Source: Nitratiruptor sp. (lineage in GTDB: Bacteria; Campylobacterota; Campylobacteria; Campylobacterales; Nitratiruptoraceae). Taken from it: a stretch of DNA of 8,778 nt. Shown here piece by piece: positions 1 to 6,797 of this stretch. Below the pieces are notes generated by a model. That model worked only from the letters and a program-made list of their open reading frames with translations, did not search any database and was not told where the DNA came from. The translations under genes were made by a program, and so were the position numbers. The stretch lies in contig WGAX01000164.1 in assembly GCA_015494595.1 (NCBI GenBank), positions 1 through 8,778 of the forward strand, given 5' to 3'. Position 1 is the first letter of the stretch; every line of letters begins with the position of its first letter.

Positions 1-1616
1 ATGGCTGCTTCAATCTCTGCGGTGCCTAGCCTGTGACCGCTTACATTAATCACATCATCCATTCTACCTGTAATCCAGATGTAGCCCTCTTCATCATAGA
101 TTGCTCCATCTCCGCTAAAGTACACTGGCTTGCCATCTTTTTTGCAGGTGCTAAAGTAGCTTTTGACAAATCTATCCGGATCGCCCCAGATGGTGCGAAT
201 CATACTAGGCCAAGGCTTGGTGATACATAGATACCCTTTTTCGTTGGGCTCTTTTTTGTTACCCTCTTCATCGATAATTTCTGCAAATATTCCAGGAAGT
301 GGAAATGTGGCAGAGCCTGGTTTGATAGGTGTAGCTCCTGGAAGCGGGCTTATCATATGCCCGCCTGTTTCAGTCTGCCACCAGGTATCAACAATGGGAC
401 ACTCTCCTTTGCCAACTTTTTCAAAATACCACATCCAAGCATCTGGATTAATGGGCTCGCCAACGGTGCCAAGGATGTAAAGAGAGCTTAGATCGTATTT
501 GTCTGGCTCATCTGGGCCAAGTTTATGCAAAAGTCTAATAGCTGTTGGGGCAGTGTAAAACTGATTGACTCTATATTCCTCTATCATTCTCCACCATCTA
601 CCAGCATCAGGATAGGTAGGAACTCCCTCATACATCACAGTTGTAGCTCCGGCTGCTAATGGTCCATAGACGATATAGGTGTGCCCTGTGATCCAGCCAA
701 TATCTGCGGTGCACCAGTAGGTATCCTCATCTTTTATATCGAAGACCCACTCCATTGTGGTTTGTGCCCAAAGAATGTAGCCAGCTTGAGCGTGCTGTAC
801 ACCTTTTGGTTTGCCTGTGCTGCCAGAGGTGTAGAGCAAAAAGAGGGGATCTTCGCTATCCATAATCTCTGGCTCACATCTGTTTGGCATATCGGCAATG
901 AGCTGCTCATAATCGTAATCGCGCCCCTCGTGCCAGCTAATCTCTTCATTGTTGCGTCTAACAACTAACACAGCCTCTACGCTCTCACAACCCTTTGCCA
1001 ATGCCACATCTACTACAGGTTTGAGCATATAGGGCTTGCCTCTGCGGTATGCTCCATCCGCGGTAATAATTAGCTTAGCCTTGGCATCTTGGATGCGATC
1101 GCGCAGCGCTTCTGCGCTAAATCCGCCAAAGACTACTGAGTGAATCGCTCCAATCCTTGCACACGCTAGCATTGCAAAGGCTGCTTCTGGAATCATTGGC
1201 ATATAGATAACAACACGATCGCCCTTTTTGATACCAAATCTATTTCTAAGGAGGTTTGCAAACTTATTGACTTCATAAAAGAGCTCCAAGTATGTAATGA
1301 CTCTCTTATCACCCGGTTCACCCTCCCAGATAATAGCAGCTTTGTTTTTGCGTTTTTCTAAGTGTCTATCGATACACTGCTCACAGACATTAAGCTTGCC
1401 ATCTACAAACCACTTATAAAAGGGTGCGTTGGATTCATCCAAAACTTTACTATAAGGCTCAATCCAATCAATCTTCTCTTTTGCCAGCCTATCCCAAAAT
1501 CCTTCAAAATCCTCCCTTGCATCTTCAACCATCTGCCAATACTGCTCCATTGAGTTAATGCGAGCTCTCTGTTTTATTTTTGGCGTGGGATCGAAAATAG
1601 GTGGTGTATTTGCCAT
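1..1616 (-). CDS. acs: Acetyl-CoA synthetase (AMP-forming), 3' end outside window
   Basis: This cytosolic enzyme activates acetate to acetyl-CoA through an acetyl-AMP intermediate. The frame is open from an ATG at 1616 to the left edge and gives 538 residues. About a sixth of the usual ~650-residue protein, including the C-terminal lysine that is acetylated in the family, lies outside. Visible landmarks are an N-terminal ACS-type region (SMEQYWQMVEDA near residue 20), the P-loop-like YTSGSTGKPKG at 262-272, DTWWQTETGG at 410-419 (the Trp-containing acetate/AMP pocket motif of true acetyl-CoA synthetases), YFSGDG ending at 504, and the hinge region GRMDDVINVSGHR near the edge. An AAGGAGT ribosome site at 1628-1622 supports the start. 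It is the last visible gene of a minus-strand cluster, 32 bases after the stop of the 110-residue gene, and probably also has its own promoter. The WWQTETGG motif separates it from propionyl or longer-chain ligases with good confidence. Confidence 0.95.
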   Translation of the reverse strand, partial: MANTPPIFDPTPKIKQRARINSMEQYWQMVEDAREDFEGFWDRLAKEKIDWIEPYSKVLDESNAPFYKWFVDGKLNVCEQCIDRHLEKRKNKAAIIWEGEPGDKRVITYLELFYEVNKFANLLRNRFGIKKGDRVVIYMPMIPEAAFAMLACARIGAIHSVVFGGFSAEALRDRIQDAKAKLIITADGAYRRGKPYMLKPVVDVALAKGCESVEAVLVVRRNNEEISWHEGRDYDYEQLIADMPNRCEPEIMDSEDPLFLLYTSGSTGKPKGVQHAQAGYILWAQTTMEWVFDIKDEDTYWCTADIGWITGHTYIVYGPLAAGATTVMYEGVPTYPDAGRWWRMIEEYRVNQFYTAPTAIRLLHKLGPDEPDKYDLSSLYILGTVGEPINPDAWMWYFEKVGKGECPIVDTWWQTETGGHMISPLPGATPIKPGSATFPLPGIFAEIIDEEGNKKEPNEKGYLCITKPWPSMIRTIWGDPDRFVKSYFSTCKKDGKPVYFSGDGAIYDEEGYIWITGRMDDVINVSGHRLGTAEIEAA

Positions 1617-1647
1617 AGTGACTCCTTCTGTACTAATTTGTTGAACT

Positions 1648-1653
1648 ATTATA
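1648..1653 (-). promoter_or_regulatory. Candidate acs promoter, -10 element
   Basis: On the minus strand the hexamer TATAAT matches the sigma-70 -10 consensus perfectly. It overlaps the TAA stop of the upstream 110-residue gene. A start about 7 bases downstream would give a leader of roughly 25 bases before the acs ATG, which is enough for the AAGGAGT ribosome site. The upstream sequence is A/T-rich and has no good -35 box, which is common for housekeeping promoters in Campylobacterota. Because the core is an AT palindrome, chance occurrence is possible. Confidence 0.45.
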
Positions 1654-1981
1654 TAATTTTTTCGATAATTGAAGCATATTTGCTTGGAATAGAGAAGGTT
1701 TTATGAGTCAGATAAGAAGATACTATACTATTAATCCAGGCTCTAGATGTTTGGATTTGCTCCACTTTTAAAAAATATTGATTGTTTTCTTGGATAATCT
1801 CATAATGCCCAACTTTTACCCTTAGAGGCTCAATTTCCCCATCAAGCATTATCTCTATCTCCATAGTTTTTGCCTCTGAATCGAGCTTTAAATACTCTAC
1901 TGTGCCAAACTCCTTGATATAGTTGTTAATCGCAATTTGTGCTGCTTTAGATACACCAGTGTCTTTAAGTTTTTTTAACAT
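1649..1981 (-). CDS. Hypothetical protein, 110 residues
   Basis: I do not recognise the family. The protein is short, has no signal peptide or membrane segment, and is probably cytosolic. It opens with a basic helix (LKKLKDTGVSKAAQIAINN), then has a stretch of alternating hydrophobic and charged residues that should form beta strands (about 27-75: VEYLKLD, MEIEIMLDG, LRVKVGHYEII, FLKVEQIQ). It ends with helical sequence from about residue 80. The strand region loosely recalls small lipid-binding or DUF2993-like folds, but this is only a resemblance. The ATG at 1981 has a near-perfect ribosome site (AAGGAGG at 1997-1991, nine bases upstream) inside the end of the DUF1232 gene, which it overlaps by 17 bases, so the two are probably translated together. 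Acs follows 32 bases downstream. Confidence 0.85.
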   Translation of the reverse strand: MLKKLKDTGVSKAAQIAINNYIKEFGTVEYLKLDSEAKTMEIEIMLDGEIEPLRVKVGHYEIIQENNQYFLKVEQIQTSRAWINSIVSSYLTHKTFSIPSKYASIIEKII

Positions 1982-2336
1982 TTTTCAATTCCTCCTTAGA
2001 GGCTTTATATTTTGCAATTTCATCGGCAAATTTTTTTATAACAAAACTGATCACAAAAGCATCATCCAAAAATCCCAAGCCTAGAATAAAATCTGGAATT
2101 ACATCCATTGGCATTACTGCATAGGCAAGAGCTCCGGCTATTGCCAAATAGAGCTCTTTACTAATTGTGTACTCTTTATCGGTTATCATTTCATAAAGCA
2201 GTAAAGCATCTTTATACCATTGAGCGTTCTGATGTTTTTGAATAAACTCTTTTGCTTTTGTGGGATGGAATGTATCTGCTAAACTCTTTGCCATCTGGAG
2301 TGCTTTTTGTTTTTTGCTCTCATCAAGGAGTTTCAT
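1965..2336 (-). CDS. DUF1232 / YkvA-family small protein
   Basis: A 123-residue protein carrying the DUF1232 hallmark at residues 71-95: a hydrophobic helix, MPMDVIPDF, a Gly-rich turn and FLDDAFV. The family pattern is roughly Tyr-x-x-x-Pro-x-Asp-x-Ile-Pro-Asp-Phe, then Gly-x-x-Asp-Asp. The function of the family is not established; members are small, often membrane-associated and widespread in bacteria. The N-terminal half (1-60) is charged and helical and the C-terminus is lysine-rich. The hydrophobic stretch at 62-100 could dip into the membrane, but the embedded acidic pairs argue against a simple transmembrane helix. AAGGA lies about ten bases before the ATG. The gene is 40 bases downstream of the thioredoxin-like gene and overlaps the 110-residue gene by 17 bases, placing it in the middle of the minus-strand cluster. 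Confidence 0.9.
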   Translation of the reverse strand: MKLLDESKKQKALQMAKSLADTFHPTKAKEFIQKHQNAQWYKDALLLYEMITDKEYTISKELYLAIAGALAYAVMPMDVIPDFILGLGFLDDAFVISFVIKKFADEIAKYKASKEELKNVKKT

Positions 2337-2376
2337 ATTAAAATTTCCTTTTTGTTTGTATTATGGGAAGATAAAG

Positions 2377-2778
2377 CTATTTTTTGAGTAGCCGTAAAAT
2401 ATAATCCAAATCACTCTGAAAATCCTCTACATTCCAATACCCAATGACTCTTGTTACTATTTTATTAGTGGTGGGCTCGATGATAAAGATGGCAGGAACA
2501 TATTGGGAGTACAAAAAGGAGGGGTAGTTTTGATCTTCTCTTGTGACTTTGATGGCGATGAAGTGTTGATTAATAGTATTGGAGATGTTTGTATCACTGA
2601 GGGTTGAGTGTTTCATTTTTTCACACCATCTACACGGAGGATCGACTCTTTGCATAAAGACAAACAGCGGTTTTTTCTCCTCCAACGCCCTTGTATACGC
2701 TGTTTGAAAATCCTTTTGCCAATTAATATGTGCAAAAAGTGAGCCGATAATAAATATTAAAGAAAAAATACTTCTCAT
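2377..2778 (-). CDS. Secreted thioredoxin-fold protein
   Basis: A 133-residue protein of the thioredoxin-like 7/SoxW-like group, expected in the periplasm to reduce or exchange disulphides. Residues 1-16 (MRSIFSLIFIIGSLFA) form a short signal peptide with likely cleavage after LFA. The mature part begins HINWQKDFQTAYTRALEEKK, the typical lead-in, followed by a beta strand, the redox site PCRWC (C49, C52) with EKMKHSTLSD after it, and the Val-Pro at 94-95 (YVPAIFII) where the cis-proline of the fold belongs. The ATG at 2778 is chosen over an in-frame ATG at 2817 because it has a strong AAAGGAGAG ribosome site and starts directly with the signal peptide. It is the first gene of the minus-strand cluster, diverging from the oligopeptidase gene. 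No redox partner such as DsbD is visible in the window, so its electron donor and substrate are unknown. Confidence 0.88.
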   Translation of the reverse strand: MRSIFSLIFIIGSLFAHINWQKDFQTAYTRALEEKKPLFVFMQRVDPPCRWCEKMKHSTLSDTNISNTINQHFIAIKVTREDQNYPSFLYSQYVPAIFIIEPTTNKIVTRVIGYWNVEDFQSDLDYILRLLKK

Positions 2779-2780
2779 TT

Positions 2781-2790
2781 TCTCTCCTTT
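2781..2790 (-). promoter_or_regulatory. Ribosome site fixing the thioredoxin-like start
   Basis: On the minus strand AAAGGAGAGA lies just upstream of the ATG at 2778. It lies inside the longer reading frame that begins at 2817, so it supports the internal, signal-peptide-initiating start over the upstream one. Confidence 0.75.
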
Positions 2791-2815
2791 TATATTAAAA
2801 TTGTAATTAAATGGC

Positions 2816-2824
2816 ATTGTAACA
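2816..2824 (-). promoter_or_regulatory. Candidate promoter of the thioredoxin-like operon
   Basis: On the minus strand TGTTACAAT is an extended -10 element (TG, one base, then TACAAT, five of six to consensus). A start near 2809 would leave a leader of about 30 bases containing the ribosome site. No -35 match is evident. A start there would lie downstream of the rejected ATG at 2817, which also supports the start at 2778. Confidence 0.45.
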
Positions 2825-2844
2825 CAAGAGGGGTGGTAGAGAGT

Positions 2845-2851
2845 AAAGGAG
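2845..2851 (+). promoter_or_regulatory. Ribosome site fixing the oligopeptidase start
   Basis: AAAGGAG lies five bases before the ATG at 2857. An in-frame GTG at 2833 has only a purine run directly touching it and no proper spacing, so the ATG is preferred. Confidence 0.65.
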
Positions 2852-2856
2852 TATGG

Positions 2857-4797
2857 ATGCGGTTTCCTGAGTTTTTGGTAAATGAGACAAATTTAGAGGA
2901 GCAAAAGAGAAAAGTTTTAGAGACTCTACAAAGAAATAGAGAGGCAATCCAAAGATTACTTGAGCTTCCCAATAAAAGTTATGAGAATTTTGTACGGCCT
3001 TTGCAGTTGATGGAGGAGGAGCTAGGATTTTTATTCTCTCCCATTGCCCATTTAAACTATGTAAAAAATAGTGAGCTTACAGAGCAGATTTATAATGAGT
3101 TGATTGTAGAGTTAAGTCGCTACCATACAGAGTTTGGGCAGAATGAGAAGATTTATGAGGCTTTAAAGCAGATTGATACGGCTAGGCTCAATGAGGAGCA
3201 AAAAAAGGTAGTAGAGGACTTTTTATTGGAGTTTAGGCTTAGCGGTGTTGATTTAGAGCCAGAGGCAAAAGAGGAGCTAAAAAGAATAAATATTGAGCTA
3301 AGTGAGCTTGGCAGTGCTTTTGGGCAGAATCTGCTCAAAGCTACCGATAGTTATGAGATGATTCTCTCCAAAGAGGATGTAGCAGGGATGCCAGACTCTT
3401 TGTTAGAGGCTGCAAAGTGCCCTGAGGGGTATCGCTTTACTCTGAAGCAGCCCAGCTATATAGCCTATATGAGCTATGGTCCCAATAGGCAAAAAAGAGA
3501 GGAGCTCTATAGAGCCTATGTAACAAGAGCTCCCCAAAATGAGGAGCTTATTGAAAAGATTTTAGCTCTGCGCCATAAAAAGGCAAAGCTGTTGGGTTTT
3601 GAAAATTATGCCCAGCTAAGCCTTGCTACCAAGATGGCCACAAGCCCCAAAGAGGTGGTGGAATTTTTGCAAAATCTTGCTCAAAAAAGCAGAGTTCAAG
3701 CAAAAAGAGAGTTAGAGGAGTTGCAAAACTTTGCCAAAGAGCAAGGATTTGTAGGGGAGTTGGAAGCTTATGATATAGCGTATTGGAGCGAAAAACTCAA
3801 AAAAGCCCGCTATAATGTGGATGATGAGGAGTATAAGCCCTATTTTGAAAAAAACGCTACAGTTGAGGGGCTGTTTAATTTTTTGCATAAGCTTTTTAAA
3901 CTTGAGTTTAGCCCTATAGAGACGCCGGTATGGCACGAGAGTGTTAGCTGCTATGAGATAAGATTACCGGATAGATTAGTGGGGAGAATATATTTAGATT
4001 TAGAGGCAAGAGAGGGCAAAAGAGGCGGAGCGTGGATGGATGAGTGGATAAAGCACCATATCGATGCAAAAGGGGAGGTAATCTATCCTATAGCCTATAT
4101 TGTGGCAAATTTTGCTCCAACGACTGCTACGCAACCTAGTCTTTTGCGAGCAGATGATGTGGTGACGCTCTTTCATGAGATGGGACACGCTTTGCATCAT
4201 CTCTTGAGTACCGTCAAAGAGCCAGCAGTAAGCGGCATAGCAGGAGTTGAGTGGGATGCAGTGGAGTTTCCTAGTCAATTTTTGGAAAATTTTGCCTATG
4301 AAGAGGAGGTTTTAAAGCTTTTTGCAAAACACTATAAAAATGGTAAAATGATGTCAAAGGAGATGATGCAGCGCTTAAAAGAGGCGAAAAATTTTCAAAG
4401 CGCTTTGGCAATGTTAAGGCAACTTGAATTTGGACTTTTTGATATGCAGATACATATGCACTACCCTGTAGATGTGCAAAAGGTGCTAGATAGTGTAAGA
4501 GAAGAGGTAAGCTTAATAAAGCCTCCCCCTTATAATAAATTTCAATGGGGTTTTGCTCATATATTTGCAGGAGGGTATGCAGCAGGTTACTATAGCTATA
4601 AATGGGCAGAGGTATTAAGTGCTGATGCTTTTTTTATGTTCGTTGATAATGGAATTTATAATGATGAGATAGCTCAGAGCTATTTGCAAGAGGTATTATG
4701 TAAGGGAGGCAGTAGAGGAGCAATGGAGAGTTTTATAGCGTTTGCCAAGCGTAGGCCAGATAGTAATGCACTTCTTAAGCTTTGTGGGATCGCCTAA
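2857..4797 (+). CDS. prlC: M3-family zinc oligopeptidase (oligopeptidase A type)
   Basis: A cytosolic zinc metallopeptidase that cuts short peptides, including cleaved signal peptides in the E. coli homologue. It has 646 residues against about 680 for E. coli PrlC, so it is full length. The long helical N-terminal lobe (about 1-400) precedes the catalytic motif HEMGH at 440-444. Glu470 in VEFPSQ is the third zinc ligand, 26 residues after the second histidine as expected for M3. His568 in AHIFAGG and the tyrosines of GYAAGYYSYKW (574, 578, 581) form the substrate-binding loop; the wording of this loop is that of PrlC rather than of PepF. There is no signal peptide. All catalytic residues are intact. 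Its stop overlaps the next start (TAATG), so the downstream EAL-HDOD protein is probably translated from the same mRNA. PrlC versus another M3 oligopeptidase is the only real uncertainty. Confidence 0.92.
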   Translation: MRFPEFLVNETNLEEQKRKVLETLQRNREAIQRLLELPNKSYENFVRPLQLMEEELGFLFSPIAHLNYVKNSELTEQIYNELIVELSRYHTEFGQNEKIYEALKQIDTARLNEEQKKVVEDFLLEFRLSGVDLEPEAKEELKRINIELSELGSAFGQNLLKATDSYEMILSKEDVAGMPDSLLEAAKCPEGYRFTLKQPSYIAYMSYGPNRQKREELYRAYVTRAPQNEELIEKILALRHKKAKLLGFENYAQLSLATKMATSPKEVVEFLQNLAQKSRVQAKRELEELQNFAKEQGFVGELEAYDIAYWSEKLKKARYNVDDEEYKPYFEKNATVEGLFNFLHKLFKLEFSPIETPVWHESVSCYEIRLPDRLVGRIYLDLEAREGKRGGAWMDEWIKHHIDAKGEVIYPIAYIVANFAPTTATQPSLLRADDVVTLFHEMGHALHHLLSTVKEPAVSGIAGVEWDAVEFPSQFLENFAYEEEVLKLFAKHYKNGKMMSKEMMQRLKEAKNFQSALAMLRQLEFGLFDMQIHMHYPVDVQKVLDSVREEVSLIKPPPYNKFQWGFAHIFAGGYAAGYYSYKWAEVLSADAFFMFVDNGIYNDEIAQSYLQEVLCKGGSRGAMESFIAFAKRRPDSNALLKLCGIA

Positions 4798-5993
4798 TGC
4801 CAAAAGAGATTGTTTTTGCTAAACAGCCTATTTTGGATAGGAGTGAGCAGTTAATAGGGTATGAGCTTCTTTTTCGGCAAGAGATTGATCCAGATGATCC
4901 AAAAGCTAATCGTTATGCCACAAGTGCTCTATTGAGTGCTTTTTTATCGACTGGTTATAAACAGGCGTTGAATGGGGGCAAAGGGTTTGTTAATGTGGAT
5001 GAGCTTTTTATAAAGAGCGGCGGTGTGGAGATTTTGCCAAAAGAGGATTTTGTTATTGAGGTGTTGGAAGATGTTGAGATTTTGTATGTGGTAGAGCGTT
5101 TGGAGAAGTATAAAAAGGAGGGCTACACTCTTGCTTTAGATGATTTTGTGGCCAATGAGCACAATTTTGAGAAATATCTAGACTATTTTTATCTATTTGA
5201 TATTGTGAAATTTGATCTGCGCGATCCCAAAGTAGATAGAAAGAGACTTAAAGAGTATGTAGACGCACTCAAACATTTTGGGATCAAGTCTTTGGCAGAG
5301 AAGGTAGAAACCAAAGAGGAGTATGAGCGGTGTAAAGAGATCGGTTTTGAGCTTTTTCAAGGGTACTTCTTTGTAGAGCCTGAAGAGAGCTCCCAAAAAG
5401 CTTTACTGCCAAGTAGAAAAAAACTTCTTGAACTGTGGGGTATGGGAGAGGATGAGTTTGACCTTATTGTAGAGAAGCTGCGTAAAGATCCAGAGTTGTC
5501 TTTGCTTATTATCAAACTTGTCAACTCCTCCTTTTTTGCTTTGAGAAAACAGATCTCTTCTGTGCGAGAAGCCCTCATCTATTTGGGGTTGAGAAATTTT
5601 AAAAAATGGATTTTGCTCACTTTGTATGCTCAAAAAGGGGATGATGTTGCTTCTAATCCAAAGTTGGCTTTGGCAAAGAGTAGGGCAAATTTTTTATCTT
5701 TTGCAGCAAGACGCTGGGGGCTTGATGAAGATAAAGCTCATCTAACAGGTGTTCTCTCGCTGTTAGAGGATCTTTTTGGAGCAACAAAAGAGGAGATAGA
5801 AAAACAGCTCCCTTTTGTAGATAAAGAGGTAGTAGAGGCTTTGACTACGGGGGATAATATATATGGCAAATTACTGCAGATTGCCCAAAAAATTGAGCAG
5901 GGAGATTTTACAAGCTGGAAAGATATGGCCAAAATGATGGGCAAATCTCCTAAAGAGATTGCTGAAATCTATTCAGATGCACTTTTGGCGTAG
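4797..5993 (+). CDS. EAL-HDOD signalling protein (YuxH type)
   Basis: A 398-residue cytosolic protein with an N-terminal EAL-like domain (about 1-200) and a C-terminal HDOD domain (about 201-398), the YuxH/CdgJ architecture linked to cyclic-di-GMP signalling and motility. The opening FAKQPILDRSEQLIGYELLFR is the family signature. Canonical EAL positions are still filled: E23 and R27 (ExLxR), N66, E88, D115-D116, K138, E168 and Q188. However the DDFGTG loop reads DDFVAN and AEGVE reads AEKVE, so phosphodiesterase activity is uncertain. The HDOD part shows KDPELSLLIIKLVNSSFFA and the helix ISSVREALIYLGLRNFKKW at about 230-271; it lacks the His-Asp metal site of true HD phosphohydrolases, as usual for HDOD. 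The ATG at 4797 overlaps the oligopeptidase stop; a GTG at 4782 is possible but would lengthen the overlap. There is no clear ribosome site, so coupling is likely. Confidence 0.9.
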   Translation: MPKEIVFAKQPILDRSEQLIGYELLFRQEIDPDDPKANRYATSALLSAFLSTGYKQALNGGKGFVNVDELFIKSGGVEILPKEDFVIEVLEDVEILYVVERLEKYKKEGYTLALDDFVANEHNFEKYLDYFYLFDIVKFDLRDPKVDRKRLKEYVDALKHFGIKSLAEKVETKEEYERCKEIGFELFQGYFFVEPEESSQKALLPSRKKLLELWGMGEDEFDLIVEKLRKDPELSLLIIKLVNSSFFALRKQISSVREALIYLGLRNFKKWILLTLYAQKGDDVASNPKLALAKSRANFLSFAARRWGLDEDKAHLTGVLSLLEDLFGATKEEIEKQLPFVDKEVVEALTTGDNIYGKLLQIAQKIEQGDFTSWKDMAKMMGKSPKEIAEIYSDALLA

Positions 5994-6797
5994 TGTATGG
6001 TAGAGCTTGTCAATCTTTTGGGAGTATGGGGCGAGGAAACCTATAAGATTGTCAAGCTCTCCACACTCTCCTTTGGCAAAATCTCTTTGCATTGAGCTTT
6101 TAGCTTCGTAGGGAGACTTTTGCAGTAGCTGCAGAGCTTTTTGTTGATCCTCTTGTGTGAGGGTGACATTGAAGTGCTGTTTGGCTATGTGGGCAATCTC
6201 ATCAAGAAGTGTGATAAACTCCTCTTTATGTTTTTGGGCAATCTCTCCAAAGCTAGCATTATAAAGGGAGGTGAGGGCGGCAGTGGCGGCGATAAAGAGA
6301 TACTTTTGCCAAATTGCCTTGTCAATGTCGTGGGGCATTTTATATTTGATAGAGCTTTTTTCAAAGATTTGAGCAATAGTCTTATTTGGCTCTACCACCA
6401 CAAGGGCACCTTTTCCCTCTATTGCAATGCAGCCTTGTGAAGTTTTATGCGCTAAGATATAGATTGCTCCTTTGAGTACATTGGCAAAGAGCTTTTTGAG
6501 CAGATAGTAGGGCTCTATACCATTTAACAGTGGTAAAACCAGCGTATCTTTGTGGGCAAAAGGTACAAGCTCTTGTGCCCGCTGCTCCAGCACAAAGCTT
6601 TTGGTAGCAAAGATAATGAGATCGTAGTGCTCTTTGGGTTTTTTTGTAATGAATGGATGGTAAGCTTTTTGTACACCATTTTCTATAAGACAGAGTTTTT
6701 GAAGCGATTGGGTAATGAGTGTTGTTGGGTAGTGTCGGCTAAGTTTTGCAGCCATATATCCCCCTACGCCTCCGCCTCCTACTACTGCTATTTTCAT
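5973..6797 (-). CDS. panE: 2-dehydropantoate 2-reductase (ketopantoate reductase family)
   Basis: PanE/ApbA reduces 2-dehydropantoate to pantoate with NADPH, a step towards pantothenate and CoA, in the cytosol. The 274 residues are a normal family length. The N-terminus is a Rossmann nucleotide site, GGGGVGGY at 7-14. K66 in ATKSF and N92 in LLNG fit the conserved substrate-domain entry. K165 in IWQKYLF is the catalytic lysine, and SSM (234-236) with E247 in ELDNLIG match the C-terminal acid and pocket. All expected catalytic residues are present. The start ATG overlaps the upstream ligase stop in an ATGA, with only a weak AGAGG ribosome site, so coupled translation is likely. Its 3' end overlaps the EAL-HDOD gene by 21 bases on the other strand. 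The fold is shared by related hydroxyacid dehydrogenases, so substrate is probable rather than proven. Confidence 0.87.
   Translation of the reverse strand: MKIAVVGGGGVGGYMAAKLSRHYPTTLITQSLQKLCLIENGVQKAYHPFITKKPKEHYDLIIFATKSFVLEQRAQELVPFAHKDTLVLPLLNGIEPYYLLKKLFANVLKGAIYILAHKTSQGCIAIEGKGALVVVEPNKTIAQIFEKSSIKYKMPHDIDKAIWQKYLFIAATAALTSLYNASFGEIAQKHKEEFITLLDEIAHIAKQHFNVTLTQEDQQKALQLLQKSPYEAKSSMQRDFAKGECGELDNLIGFLAPYSQKIDKLYHTLRQKCI
6002..6060. repeat. Imperfect inverted repeat at convergent gene ends
   Basis: The arms are 6002-6017 and 6045-6060, 16 bases each with 15 complementary pairs and one central mismatch, around a 27-base loop. On the minus strand the arms encode GELDNL and KIDKLY of panE. 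On the plus strand the repeat begins nine bases after the stop of the EAL-HDOD gene. Neither side has a U-tract, so it is not a textbook intrinsic terminator, but a stem here could protect or end transcripts from both directions. Confidence 0.7.

Larger units (their letters stand above)
2779..2856. promoter_or_regulatory. Divergent intergenic region (78 bp)
   Basis: This is the only divergent junction in the window, so it must carry promoters for both the thioredoxin-like cluster (minus) and the oligopeptidase-EAL/HDOD pair (plus). The minus-strand extended -10 is the better one. For the plus strand, TATATT at 2791-2796 (five of six) is the best -10 I can see, with a leader of about 50 bases, but it is weak and lies within the ribosome-site side of the other gene. 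The two start regions would overlap, so the promoters may interfere. I see no clear operator palindrome. Confidence 0.5.

Noticed and set aside
681..968. Open frames on both strands of 76-95 codons within acs
   Set aside because: They lie in the wrong frames of a clear acs coding region carrying motifs on the minus strand; no ribosome site or family resemblance.
1652..1657. TATAAT on the plus strand between the 110-residue gene and acs
   Set aside because: It is the other half of the AT palindrome used for the acs promoter call, and no plus-strand gene follows before 2857.
2337..2376. Possible CATAAT -10 element or terminator between the thioredoxin-like and DUF1232 genes
   Set aside because: One hexamer with no TG extension or -35, and no hairpin; the 40-base gap is better read as intra-operon spacing.
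2833..2856. GTG start adding 8 residues to the oligopeptidase
   Set aside because: The purine run touches the GTG without spacing, while the ATG at 2857 has a well-placed AAAGGAG.
3712..4278. Minus-strand frames of 74-92 codons inside the oligopeptidase gene
   Set aside because: They are antisense shadows of a gene with intact catalytic motifs and lack ribosome sites or recognisable domains.
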